Positions 35,565 to 46,365 of a stretch of DNA of 64,000 nt are shown here, piece by piece (positions within the stretch are counted from its first letter, which is position 1; the number at the start of each line of letters is the position of its first letter). Source of the stretch: Pleurodeles waltl (taxonomy: Eukaryota > Chordata > Amphibia > Caudata > Salamandridae); contig NC_090448.1 in the NCBI RefSeq assembly GCF_031143425.1, forward strand, positions 527,948,313 through 528,012,312, read 5' to 3'. A program made the position numbers and the translations under genes. Below the pieces are notes generated by a model, which did no database searches, had not been told where the DNA came from, and saw only the letters and a list, made by a program, of their open reading frames with translations.

Positions 35565-35872
35565 GGAGTGTCAGATCCACTACCTCTGTCCTTGGCAGGA
35601 TGAAGCACTCTGGGCACAAAGCCCCCTCCAGAACCAGTGGAGTATCACATCCACTACCTCTCTCCTTGGCAGGATGAAGCACTTTGGGCACAAAGCCCCC
35701 TCCAGAACCAGTGGAGAAAGACATCCACTACCTCTATCCTTGGCAGGATGAAGCACTCTGGGCAAAAAGCCCCCTCCAGAGCCAGTGGAGAAAGGCATCC
35801 ACTACCTCTGTCCTTGGCAGGATGAAGCACTCTGGGCACAAAGCCCCCTCCAGAATCAGTGGAGACTGTTAT
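35565..35872 (+). repeat. 74 bp minisatellite, copy 1 (about 4 units)
   Basis: Units contain GGCAGGATGAAGCACTCTGG and CTCCAGAACCAGTGGAG. The inverted counterpart in copy 2 (46380-47525) has about 15 units. Long open frames through it on both strands are repeat artefacts. Confidence 0.85.
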
Positions 35873-35879
35873 CCACTTG

Positions 35880-36180
35880 AGAGACTGTGGCTTTGCACTC
35901 CCCAGGATAAAACAGTGGGCAAACCACCTACTGGAGAGACTTGAGAGACTGTGGCTTTGCACTCCCCAGGATAAAGCAGTGGGCAAACCACCCACTGGAG
36001 AGACTTGTAAGACTGTGGCTTTGCACTCCCCAGGATAAAGCAGTGGGCAAACCACCCACTGGAGAGACTTGTGAGACTGTGGCTTTGTACTCCCCAGGAT
36101 AAAGCATTGGGCAAACCACCCACTGGAGAGACTTGTGAGACTGTGGCTCTGCACTCCCCAGGATACCTCAATGGGCATGG
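35880..36180 (+). repeat. 64 bp minisatellite, copy 1 (5 units)
   Basis: CTTTGCACTCCCCAGGATAA recurs at 35891, 35955, 36019, 36083 and 36147. The matching array in copy 2 has eight units. Confidence 0.9.
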
Positions 36181-36469
36181 AGCCCCCTCATGGAGCTGGC
36201 GTCGTGCACTCATCCGGCTGAGGTGCCCCCCGTTCCCTTCCCCCTTAGGTGCCTGTTTTATTTCGATCTGATGCCCCTGCAGTGTTCTCTCCGTTTTGAT
36301 CGGGTATCTTTTGTGGGCCTCGCCCATGCATTTTGGGCCCAGTGGTCCACGGACTATGTAGGTGCAGTACATGGACTTGAATTCTTCTATTTGTTAATAG
36401 TGTATATATATTTTTGAGTAATGGATTTTTCCTGATTACAATCATTCAACTCATTTCCTTTTGTCCTTG

Positions 36470-36860
36470 CGTTCTTCCAGGGGGAGGGGCTTGGGGGGGA
36501 AATTTAATGTTTCAGCATGTATTGGTGAGTGTGTTGTTGTGTGTGAGGGTGGGGGTGTTGCGTGTGTGTGTCACTCTCTTTTCCCTCCCCCCTCCCCTGT
36601 GTCGTAGGTGCAGTACTCACCGTGGTCGTCGCCACCGTCGGTCGTTTCCTTTTGTCCTTGCGTTCTTCCAGGGGGAGGGGCTTGGGGGGGAAATGTAATG
36701 TTTCAGCATGTATTGGTGTATTGGTGTGTGTGTTGTGTGTGTGTTGTTGTGTGTGAGGGTGGGGGTGTTGCGTGTGTGTGTCACTCTCTTTTCCCTCCCC
36801 CCTCCCCTGTGTCGTAGGTGCAGTACTCACCGTGGTCGTCGCCACCGTCGGTCGTGCTCC
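36470..36860. repeat. ~200 bp tandem duplication over the transposase exon 1 splice site
   Basis: GGGGGAGGGGCTTGGGGGGG and the following GT-rich tract to CACCGTGGTCGTCGCCACC occur twice, around 36480-36640 and 36670-36850. On the minus strand the duplicated part includes the last codons of transposase exon 1 and its donor. Copy 2 has it once. Confidence 0.8.
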
Positions 36861-37243
36861 TGGTAGAGGAGCAGGAAGACTATTGCGGGGAGAATTTGGA
36901 GTTCCGGCTCCAAGGCGTCCTGGTTCCTCGTGGGGTGTGTAGAGGTGAGAGTTTTCCCTTCCAAGTCCTGTTTCCGCCGTGTTTTGTTTGCGTTGAATCC
37001 GCCCCGGAAAAGGTGGCAGATTGGCCTCTCATAATGGTGTGGGCGGTACAATGTCTTCCGCCTGTCTGTTGTCGGTGACCGACATGCTGTTTGTTTGTAC
37101 CGCCGTGGCGGTCAGAGTGTTAAAGTGGCTGTCTATGTTGGCGGTTTCCGCCACGGTCATAATTCCATTTTTTTTACCGCCAGCCTGTTGGCGGCCTTAC
37201 CGCCGCTTTAACACCGACCGCCAGGGTTATACTGAGGGCCTAT

Positions 37244-39037
37244 GTTTGCTAAGAAAATTATGGCAATATTGAGTAGCCCTGCATACTGGTTGTTCAGTTT
37301 TTGGCCTCTTTCCCAGGGACCTAAGATTAAAGTCTCTGCAGATTAAAACATTGTAGCTAATGTGATCACAAAGTATTCCATCCAGAATATCTACTAGGTG
37401 GGCCATATTTTCTGCTCTGTCATAACCAAATTTATTAAAATAAAGATTAACTATTAAAAATTTAGACTTTTCGTATTTTGGCGTTGACATTTCTAGCCTC
37501 ATTATCTGTAACATTTCATTTTGTGTGGGAACCACTCGGACTGTAAAGTCAAGATTGACATTTAGATATACTGAGAGGCCGCCAGACGGTCTGCAGAGTA
37601 TTTTTTTTTTCTTGCAACGTTTTGTATTTCCTGAAAGCCCGGGATTGTAAATGGCGAAATTAGCCATGTTTCTTGTAGGCATTTTATATCAGCTTATTTG
37701 AGGACCAGTTGTGCCTGGTCATACTTCATAAGTCTAGTCAGGCCTGCCACATTCCACGAGACAGGTATCAGATGGCGCTGCAGCAAGACTGTGGTGCTTT
37801 CGTTGTTGGGTATATTGCTGGCTATTACGCTGAGAGAATGGGGGGCTTCTGTTGGTGTTGGTTTCAGTTCCTCAGGCTTGAAGTACTTTTCTAGTGCTGC
37901 TCGTTGGAGTCAAATAGGTGCAAAGTATTGAGAAATTGGTATGCTGCCCTGCTACCTTGGAGAAGCCTGTCCCTTTTAGGATACTGTTGGTGTTATTTGT
38001 TTGCTCCTGTGTCTCACTGGGTTCTTTTTTGAGCGGGATGGGGTATTTGGTTGGCCAGGCGTTACTACTTTAATGCCCCATTCTTCAAGGACCAGCTTGT
38101 TTGCCAGTATCCGATCAGCCAATGTTGGGTTGCTTAAAGTTATTATGGTTGATTCTCTGTAATTGTTGTGTTCGGGTAGTACCTTAAACGCCACCTTTAA
38201 AATATTATCAGAGTTGATAGTAAACTCTTCTCGTAATGCCTTAAATAATCTCAGTAGATTCGACCGGTTCAGGATACCGTTGCTCCCTTCTGAGCAGTAA
38301 TGGAGTGTGAGAACTAATTCAGCAGAGAGTGCACTATTCCTTCAGGCGTTTGTCCCTTGGATCCCTCCTTCACTGGCTTTTAATTCAACTGGGGTATTTC
38401 CTCTCCTCTTAGATTGCACTGAGTTATTAGATCTTTGTGCTTTGGGTTTATGTAGTAAAGACACAATGTTTAAGGAGGCAGGCAGAGAGGGGTTATGATT
38501 TCTGAGATAGAGTGTGGATCCAGTAGACGGTAACTGGTCATCTCGCTCGATCGTTGTTGTACTCAGTCTGACGTTGTTGTGTTTACAGTTCCAATGCAGT
38601 GTCAAGTATAGGCTGGTTATTCGCCGTCTGTCTATCATCATCGTGCTTCTGATTTTTTTGGTCAATCTTCGTGCCCTTGAAGATAGGTTTATGCTAAGAT
38701 TGCCTGGTGGTGCTGTCTTACTTTCCGTGTTTTGCTGTGCCTGTAGTGAGGCCTTATTTGTTTTGAGCTTTGCCTTTTTTAATCTCTTTTTAGTTTTCTT
38801 CTATAGCACTCTCGTCCAATGTGGTGTATTGCTCTTCCGATCGTCAGGTATGTCTACATTTCTGCATATCACTGCTTCAGTGTCACTTTGAGGGAGTGAG
38901 AGAGGTTTTTGGACGGTGTGGATCTCATCCGTTCGTAAATCTTCCCTTGCGACTGGGAAATAGGGCTGGTTAAGATGATTGTCCTGCTGGTGTACCAGAG
39001 CCGGAGGTAAGATGGTAGTCTGGGAAGTGTGCACCAC
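37244..39037 (-). pseudogene. LINE 5' part: ORF1-like region and endonuclease start
   Basis: Continuation of the LINE upstream of the Harbinger. The stretch 37244-37682 reads RPSGGLSVYLNVN, KFLIVNLYFN and NVLICRDFNLR, matching the middle of an APE endonuclease (the last corresponds to the GDFN motif with Gly changed to Arg). Farther upstream, blocks at 37976-38194 (with LADRILANKLVLEEWGIKV), 38342-38665 and 38801-39037 look like a decayed ORF1 or N-terminal extension rich in Lys/Arg/Ser. No single frame connects them. Confidence 0.6.
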
Positions 39038-39091
39038 TTAAGTTGATACTTCAGTTGGTGCTTTCGTTAGAGCCTGAGCTGTGTAATTAGC

Positions 39092-40063
39092 TACATGAGC
39101 ACCAACTAGCAAAAGGATAATCTTTGGAATTACTTTTTTGACTACCTGTTCATGACTGCTATCCACAGGGTAAGGGGGGGAATTCTTCTTTTGTAAGGGG
39201 TTTATTTGAGCACTTCAGGGATAGTATTCCTTGATGTAACATGGTTCCTTAAGACCCCGGGACCCTGGTAAACTCCCAGGATTTCCTTTGCACTCTCTCG
39301 CATGCAAGGCATTCCTCAGGGCCTGGGGCTATCCAACAGGTGCTGATTTCACCAGGCAAGCCTTCATGTGCCACAAAGAACAGCGCCATCAGTATTGGAC
39401 TTTCATGCTAATGAGGGCCAATGCTTTGCCACTCTCCTGCTATGGGACACCTACCTCTGTACACAAAGGCAATTACTGTGAATTGCGTTGGTGAAGGAAT
39501 GGCAGAGAGCTAATTAGGTTTAGGCCTTTGCAAAGGAGGTGCCTCCACCTAGGCATTAAGATCTACAGGTTACAGATGCCAATCCAAAGAGATAGTTCAG
39601 AAGGTTGAGTATAATTTTCAGTGATCTGTGTGTAATCTTGAGGTCACAGGGTTGAAATAGCAGTAAGTAGTACAGTTACACCCATGTTTTGGTCTAAATA
39701 AACACTCCAAAGGTTCAGAGAGACAAGCTTTTCCATCCCCAGTGCTTCTGAGCCCAGCTAAATTATGACACAGACCCCACCACACCCAATTAACAAGGAG
39801 AGAATGCATTTATTGGGGGGAATTCTCCAAACACCCCTCACCCCCCAACAGTTGCTACATCCCTATCTAAGGGGGCCTATTAACCTCAGGAATAATTGGT
39901 TGAGCATTCCTGCACACTTAGGCCCCTTTATCTTCAGTTCTCTCTTATGAGTTGTGGAATTTGCTACGGAGAGAGGAAGGTAATTACAGCCAGTTATCTT
40001 GAAATGCTACGCTTACTTCTTTGACAATCCCAAACCAGTGCATTGAGGAAGGTTGAGTGCAAT
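39092..40063. repeat. ~970 bp direct repeat, right copy, bounding the LINE
   Basis: 972 bp matching 24484-25454, starting immediately after the LINE 5' end. Beyond 40063 the sequence (ATATTCAACATTAC) differs from that beyond the left copy, as expected for the true right flank of an insertion. Confidence 0.85.
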
Positions 40064-40880
40064 ATATTCAACATTACAAAGTATGGAAAGAGATTTCAGT
40101 TCTAATCTAATGCTTTGCTTCCCATGTTTACAATTTATTTTTATTTGAACATTTGTTTTACACTGAAACCATAATGCCCGTCCACTGTACGTATTTTAGG
40201 GGAATTTCTTCTTTTCATTTCAAACACCCAAGCCATTTTGTCATTGGACAAAATCACATAACATCCCATCAATTAAGTTTTGTCATAGACGTTTTTTTTT
40301 TTTAATTATATACTTTGATCCATTGTCATAGTAAAACTCAAATTCGGAACAGCAGCATGTGCCCATTGGCTATAGGCAGCTGACACAGGCCCAAGTTTGG
40401 CCCACCTCACAACAAATGACAATGCAGAGATTTACCTTTAGCATCAGGTTTAAAATGAATTTAAGAGGGGAATGCCTGACTAAAACTACATATGATTTGA
40501 TAAAGGCTATTTTTGTACTTTGGCTGAGTACTGTTTGGGGTTATTCATCAGCAAGGTGATTCTTCCATTAGTTCCCACATTGTATTTGTGGCAGATCTAA
40601 CTCTGATCAAAGATATGCACTATCAAACAGTTGTATCTTAGTGAACATTGGAGAAAAACAGGAACATGATATTAAGAGTATTATAGACTAATGAAAAGAT
40701 GATGTGAGGTTTAACAATGCCAAATTGCTGTCAGTGTAATATTCTGTCAGGATCTGTGAAAAAGCTAAAAATTGAACGCTGTTGATGTGTAATATTTAAA
40801 CCACATATGACCCATCACAATATAATCCAAATCTATGAATTTCTAAAAATCAGCGATATATTCTCAGTATCCAAGACTAT
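40064..40880. other. Unclassified AT-rich spacer
   Basis: Nothing recognised; an 11 bp T run lies near 40292 and only short frames occur. Confidence 0.5.
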
Positions 40881-41333
40881 GGGGGTGATTCTCACCCGGG
40901 CCGCCCGCCAGCCCAGTGCAAAACGGCCTTCCCACTAGGACGCCGGCTCAGAATTGAGCCGGCGGAGTGGGAAGGTGCGACGGGTGCAGTGGCACCCGTC
41001 GCGTATTTCAGTGTCTGCATAGCAGACACTGAAATACAAAGTGGGGCCCTCTTACGGGGGCCCCTGCAGTGCCCATGCCATTGGCATGGGCACTGCAGGG
41101 CCCCCCAGGGGCACGGCGGCACCCCCTACCGCCATCCTGTTCCTGGCGGGAGACCCGCCAGGAACAGGATGGCGGTAGGGGGTGTCAGAATCCCCATGGC
41201 GGCGGAGCGCGCTCCGCCGCCATGGAGGATTCACAAGGGCAGCGGAAAACCGGCGGGAGACCGCCGGTTTTCCGCATCTGACCGCGGCCGAACCGCCGCG
41301 GTCAGAATGCCCTGCGGGGCACCGCCGACCCCC
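40881..41333. mobile_element. Hairpin-rich nonautonomous element (Harbinger-like MITE, probably truncated)
   Basis: A GC-rich block abruptly set in AT-rich DNA. From 40927 to 41303 it is a string of eight inverted repeats almost without gaps: 40927-40975, 40977-41002, 41003-41037, 41062-41100, 41120-41184, 41194-41225, 41242-41275 and 41279-41303. The longest has 31 bp perfect arms and a 3 base loop. Another is a 32 bp perfect palindrome (centre GAGCGCGCTC). Motifs such as GGCGGT, CCGCCGG and CGCGGTC resemble the Harbinger ends. It has no coding capacity. Clear target duplications were not found, so class assignment is inference. Confidence 0.7.
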
Positions 41334-42068
41334 TATATGCAAAACTCCTACCCAAAGCTTAGCCTGTAAAAGGATTAAAAGCTATTAGCAATACTGAACC
41401 AAGTTTGAAAAGGTGGCCATGAGCTACACATTATAACAGTGAGTGGAATAAAATATGTATGCAACAAATACCACTCAACAACTTAGATGAAGTAATGATT
41501 GTATGACCTTGTTCAGATCAATACGATCAAAATCAATTGAAGGTTACTTTATGGCTATCCTTTTAACAAAGAACCATGATTATAAATAAATCCCTTTGCA
41601 AACTTGATATGGACTATAATGTAAAGACATGAAATACACAATGTGATTCCAGAACGTATTTCTTTCTTCAGTTGTGACGACCTGCAACAGATACACTGCA
41701 CGCACAGGACATAATATGGTAGTGAGCTCCAGACAACTGACTTACAAAAAGAGTCATAACCTCAAAATAAATCTCATTTACAGTTACACACACAGTTCAT
41801 ATCAGTTGCTAGGAATGACGTCCAGAACGCCTTACATAAAATGTGTAAAAATGAAAAATGGAAGTTGGTTATTTTTCAATCAAACTAGAAAACAAGAGAA
41901 AATTTAGATGTGGTCAATAAAAGATCTCAGGTACGGGATCATGTGGATAAGTCACCAGGGTGTGAGGACGGCCACTGGCACTAGATAAAATTACCTTGCC
42001 TCTACACTAAAGTGAATAATAATTAGATGACACATACCAGGGACGAGATTAAATGAAGTTTGAGATAT
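41334..42068. other. Unclassified AT-rich spacer
   Basis: No element ends or coding domain seen. The last bases before the LTR (GATAT, 42064-42068) are its target duplication. Confidence 0.5.
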
Positions 42069-42556
42069 TGTTAGACCTGACATCCTAGGTGTGGTGTTAC
42101 ACAAATGTTTTGCCTTCACCCCCCTCTCCCCTGCCCCACATACAACCCACCCCCTGCATTTTGCTGCATTTGCTGAATTCAGTTTTTTGGGCATTAGGAC
42201 TTTGTGCACTTTAACACTGCTAACCAGTGCTGAAGTGCTTGCACTCTCTCCCTAAAACATGGTACAATTGCCTTATACCTAACTGACACATTAAATTTAC
42301 ATGTAAGTCCCTAGTAAATGGTACTGCTACTAGTGGGCAGAAGCACTCTTTGTGCCACCCATTAAAGTAGCCTTTTAAGACATGTCTTCGGCCTTCCACT
42401 GCAGCCTGTATTGCAACTTAAACTGCCATTTCGACCTAGCAAAATAAACCTTTTTTGCAGATCTAAACCTTCCTTTTTAAGACGTGTAAGGTAGCACCAC
42501 AGGTTCCCAGGACAGGGTACATTGAATTTACAAAGTAGGAGATGTGTATTTTTTCA

Positions 42557-43876
42557 CAAACCCCACCGTCACAACTTCCTCCTTTGCCTTCTCTGCTGTG
42601 GGTTTTACACACCAGACTCATGTAATCTGTCCTTTGTGGAACCTTTCTGTCTCGTGTACTTCATGGCTCCCCGTCCAAGCTCTTGAACCATTGAACCTCC
42701 TGTACTTTTGCTAGTTTGTTCTGTCTTCCACCTGCAGTTGAACCACATGTTTCCTGGGCAATTAGCTGTATCCGACTTGTTGAATTTCCCATGATGCTCT
42801 TGAGTTCCATTAAACTGTTAATTGTTCCCAACTGCCACTTGCACCTGCCACCTGCAAGACGTCATATCCGTTTGTATAACACATGTTTTTCCCCAGGTTC
42901 CTTGGAAACTTCCAGTCTTCCATGCGCGACACATGCCTTTTTTGGAACAGTCTCTCTTTCCAGCATAAATACTCCATCTGAACCTGAATCAGGGCTTGAC
43001 CTTACTCCAGTCCTGCGTATGCATCTTCCCGGGCACTCAGCTACTGTTTCGCCCGGAACCTCCAGCGCTCTAGTCTTGAATCTTTAGACCCTTCCATTGT
43101 CTCCATTCTTGGTTTACGATTCTGCCTCTTCTTGGGCTACTTGCACCACAGCCTTCTGTTTTTGTTTGTAATCCAGGTCGTACTAGTGTGCACTGATCCA
43201 TAGTTTAGATTACATAATCCAAGACTAAGTTTAGTGATGGCGTGAATATGTTTTTGGAAACTGAACATTTTATGTGTCCCTCAGACCTGGAAAAGCTTAG
43301 CACTCTGGACTGTTTTTCTTGGGAGCGTTCCAAACTTTATTATATCTGAACTGAAGGGTTTTTCTATAGTGCTTCTTGACTTGTTTAGAGTATTGAAGAA
43401 ACCTCTAGCGCACAAACTAGCATTCGAGTCTTGATCAGAACCTTGTATGTTATGATCTTCTTGGGGGTGTCAAAAAACTCCAGTTAATTTTATAAATGGT
43501 GCCTGCTCTTTTATGTAATATTTATGATGAAACTGCTAAGTGTACATTATTTGTAAACAATTGCTAAAACATTATCGGCTGAGAATTGTTGGTAACCTAT
43601 GCTTCTTGTTATTTCTAGTGCTCCGCACCTGCACCATCACTAATGAGGTCGAGGGAGTCCAAACCCTTATAGGCAGTGTCGCAAGGCAGCTGAGCACGTC
43701 AGTGAATCCAGTCCATCTCTTCTTGTTTTCTCTCATCCCCCTTTTCCCCTTGGGTGCAGTGAGTGAAATTAAGATATTGTTATCTTTTTTCACCTTCGCT
43801 GACCCCAGTTGGGATCTGGGTCCAGCATCCTCTCTGCGGTAGGAACTAGGTCAGTGCGTGACATACTTCAGGTTTG
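42557..43876. other. ~1.3 kb insertion within LTR X, unidentified
   Basis: Absent from LTR Y: the LTR match stops near TGTGTATTTTTT (42556) and resumes at ACCTGGCAGTGAAAAACTCC. No terminal repeats or domains were recognised, and the edges are approximate. The open frame 42716-43087 shows no known motif. Confidence 0.4.
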
Positions 43877-44448
43877 CATTACCTGGCAGTGAAAAACTCC
43901 TAAAGTTGTTTTTTAACGTTTTAAGACCTATCTCTCCCATTGACTAACATTGGGTTAACATATTACTTTTAATAAGTGCAACCTTGGAGTCGGAGCAGAT
44001 AGAGATATGCTATTTACACTCAAATGAATTTAATTTTAAATCCTCTTTAATGATGAAGTTGGATTTTAAGTTACAGTTCTGAAAATGCCACTTTTAGAAC
44101 GCTGGCTGGCATTTTCTTGATCAACCATATGTGCCTTTTGCCAGTCTCCTGGGTCATGTCACTGTGATTGGCTGTGCTGTTGAGGGTAGTGTATTGCTTC
44201 CAAACAGTAACACAAAGGGGGCCTAAGTGTGGACAAGATGACTCTAGAGGGGCCATACCCATCTCCACTTACACTTCAAAGGGCTTTGCCTCCTGCATTT
44301 ACAAAGCAACCTGACACCAGGCTCGCCTGCATTTTTTTCAGCCCCAGGTAGTTTGGAGTCTTGATAGGGGAAGGGGGAGCTTTCCAGAGCCAGATGTGGG
44401 GGTGGAATAGGCCCTCCCCCCCACACACACACAAAGGCTGGCACCTGG

Positions 44449-44456
44449 TATAAATA
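44449..44456 (+). promoter_or_regulatory. TATA box of LTR X
   Basis: TATAAATA, at the same relative place as TATAAG in LTR Y (about 56987). It supports plus-strand transcription of both LTRs. Confidence 0.45.
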
Positions 44457-45868
44457 TTGGACCTCCACAACCACTCTTCAGAACACTCCTGGACCTATGG
44501 AAGTTACAGAAGAAGGACTGTCCTGCTGCCTGAGGATTGTCCTGTTGCTTGAAGAACTGCCTTGCTGTCTGAGAAGGAAGACTTGACCTGCTTGCCTTCA
44601 TCCCAGGCAAATGAGAGTGGCACCAAAGGTCAGTTGGCTGATCACCTGTGCTACAGGGGGACAACAAGCTTTAGGGGCCTCCCTGCAACTGCCGAGCTGA
44701 CCTGCTGCAACTGAACCTGCTGCAATCTGGTACTGGACCTGCCTGAGCCCTGTTGGCCTCTGCTAGAGTGAGTCCACGATCCTCAAGAGGTTCTTACCCA
44801 GGTCCTGGACCCTTGGCAGGCATCAGAGTGTAATCCTTCTAAAGAAAAGGTGAAAATCCTGGGCCTGCTCAAGCCAAGCCTGTGCTCCCCTTGACTACCG
44901 TCAGTGCACACTCCAGGGACACTGGCTCTTTGCGTTGATTGCGAACACCCACAGCAACCAGCAATGGGAGCCCGCACTTCGTGCTACAGCCATGACAGTC
45001 CCCAACAACTGCTGACACGAAGCTCAAGAAACAACAGGCCACGACGCCCAATCAGTTCCTCACACTACAGCAATGACGACAACACCTGACCTGCTCTTCG
45101 TGCTAAAGCAACAACCGTCCCCAGCACTTAGGTGGTAATTACAACCCTGGCGGTCGGTGTTAAAGTGGCGGTAAGACCGCCAACAGGCCGGAGGTAAAAA
45201 ATTTGCAATTACGACCGTGGCGGAAACCGCCAAGAAAGACAGCCACTTTAACACTCCGACCGCCACGGCAGTACAAACAAACAGCACAGCGGTCACCACC
45301 AACAGACAGGCAGAAGACAATGTACCGCCCGCACTATTATGACAGGCCAATCCGCCACCTTTTCCGGGGCGGATTCACCACGGATAAAAACACGGCAGAA
45401 ACAGGAATCCCGAAGGGAAAACGCTCACCTCTACACACCCCACGAGGAACGAGGACGCCATGGACCCGGAACTCCAAATTCTACCTGCAATAGTCTTCCT
45501 GCTCCACTACCAGGAGCACAAACGTTGGCGGCGAAGACCACGGTGAGTACTGCACCTACGACACAGGGGAGGGGGGAGGCAAAAAACAGGGACACACACA
45601 CGCAACACCCCCACCCTCACCCACTACAACACACACACTAATGCATATCAATACATCACAGTTACACCCCCCAAACCCCCCCGGAAGAATGCAAAGACAA
45701 TAGAAAATGAGTGTAACCATTGTAATATATTAAAAGCAAGTAGGCATTAATATATATATACACCATGTACATAATATTTACCAAGCATAGTAGTCCAGGT
45801 AGTGCTCTAAGAAAGTCTGTGGAACACTGGGACCACACGGTATGGGCGAGGCCCACACAAGGGGCCAC

Positions 45869-46365
45869 ATGCCCACTGTTACATCCTGGGGAGTGCAAAG
45901 CCACAGTCTCTCAAGTCTCTGCAGTGGGTGGGTTGCCCACTGCCTTATCCTGGGGAGTGCAAAGCCACAGTCTCTCAAGTCTCTACAGTGGGTGGTTTGC
46001 CCACTGTTCAATCCTGGGGAGTGCAAAGCCACAGTCTCTCAAGTCTCTCCAGTGAGTGGGTTGCCCACTGCCATATCCTGGGGAGTGCAAAGCCACAGCC
46101 TCTCAAGTCTCTACAGTGGGTGGTTTGCCCACTGTTCAATCCTGGGGAGTGCAAAGCCACAGTCTCTCAAGTCTCTACAGTGGGTGGGTTGCCCACTGCC
46201 ATATCCTGGGGAGTGCAAAGCCACAGTCTCTCAAGTCTCTACAGTGGGTGGTTTGCCCACTGTTCAATCCTGGGGAGTGCAAAGCCACAGTCTCTCAAGT
46301 CTCTACAGTGGGTGGTTTGCCCACTGCCATATCCTGGGGAGTGCAAAGCCACAGTCTCACAAGTG
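45869..46365 (+). repeat. 64 bp minisatellite, copy 2 (8 units)
   Basis: TCCTGGGGAGTGCAAAGCC recurs every 64 bp from 45883 to 46331. Reverse complement of the 35880-36180 array. It generates spurious overlapping open frames. Confidence 0.9.

Larger units (their letters stand above)
31071..36913 (-). pseudogene. HARBI1-type transposase, Harbinger copy 1, broken
   Basis: DDE nuclease of the PIF/Harbinger family in three exons: 36913-36831, 32189-31547 and 31453-31071, all matched to copy 2. The first intron, 4.6 kb, contains gene B on the opposite strand. Exon 2 carries RRWRHP, DLSTIEERHVI and IDGTHVAL (first catalytic Asp). Exon 3 carries VIEKTFGLLKARF (catalytic Glu), CCMLHNLAL and an acidic tail. 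Damage: the start ATG is TTG (36911-36913), an in-frame TAA lies at 31948-31950, one base is missing in a C run at 31735-31740, and 7 bp near 31615 are lost, deleting the HDA motif that holds the second catalytic Asp. The last stretch of exon 1 is also duplicated with intron sequence near 36620-36650. Confidence 0.85.
28472..37240. mobile_element. PIF/Harbinger DNA transposon, copy 1, three genes
   Basis: An 8,769 bp element with terminal inverted repeats: GGCCCTCATTACAACATTGG inward from 28472 and GGCCCTCAGTATAACCCTGG inward from 37240. Flanked by a 3 bp duplication TAT (28469-28471 and 37241-37243). It is inserted in the endonuclease domain of the LINE. Order from left: gene A (Myb/SANT-like, plus), transposase exons 3 and 2 (minus), gene B (Myb/SANT-like, plus), minisatellites, transposase exon 1 (minus). 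PIF/Harbinger elements normally encode a DDE transposase and one Myb-like partner that helps it reach the nucleus and bind DNA; here there are two such partners. The second, inverted copy is at 45131-54784. Confidence 0.9.
25455..39091 (-). mobile_element. APE-type non-LTR retrotransposon (LINE) split by a Harbinger
   Basis: A minus-strand LINE about 4.87 kb long once the nested Harbinger is removed. The 3' end is at 25455, with AATAAA (minus strand, 25469-25474) and a TTGTTGTTG tail. The 5' end is near 39091. Coding blocks from 5' to 3': an ORF1-like region (37976-39037), APE endonuclease (37690-37244 continued at 28465-28300), reverse transcriptase (about 27770-26830), and the region after the YADD position to the C-terminus (26905-26118). 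Motif style suggests the R1/Ingi/Vingi or a CR1-like lineage, not L1; the clade is unresolved. Both flanks are the ~970 bp direct repeat. Confidence 0.75.

Noticed and set aside
35654..36372. Minus-strand frames of 167-174 codons with repeated sequence
   Set aside because: Translations of the 64 and 74 bp minisatellites of Harbinger copy 1.
24484..40063. The ~970 bp direct repeats as LTRs of one retroelement
   Set aside because: They lack TG...CA ends, a primer site and a flanking short duplication, and the enclosed element has an APE endonuclease and a TTG tail typical of a LINE.
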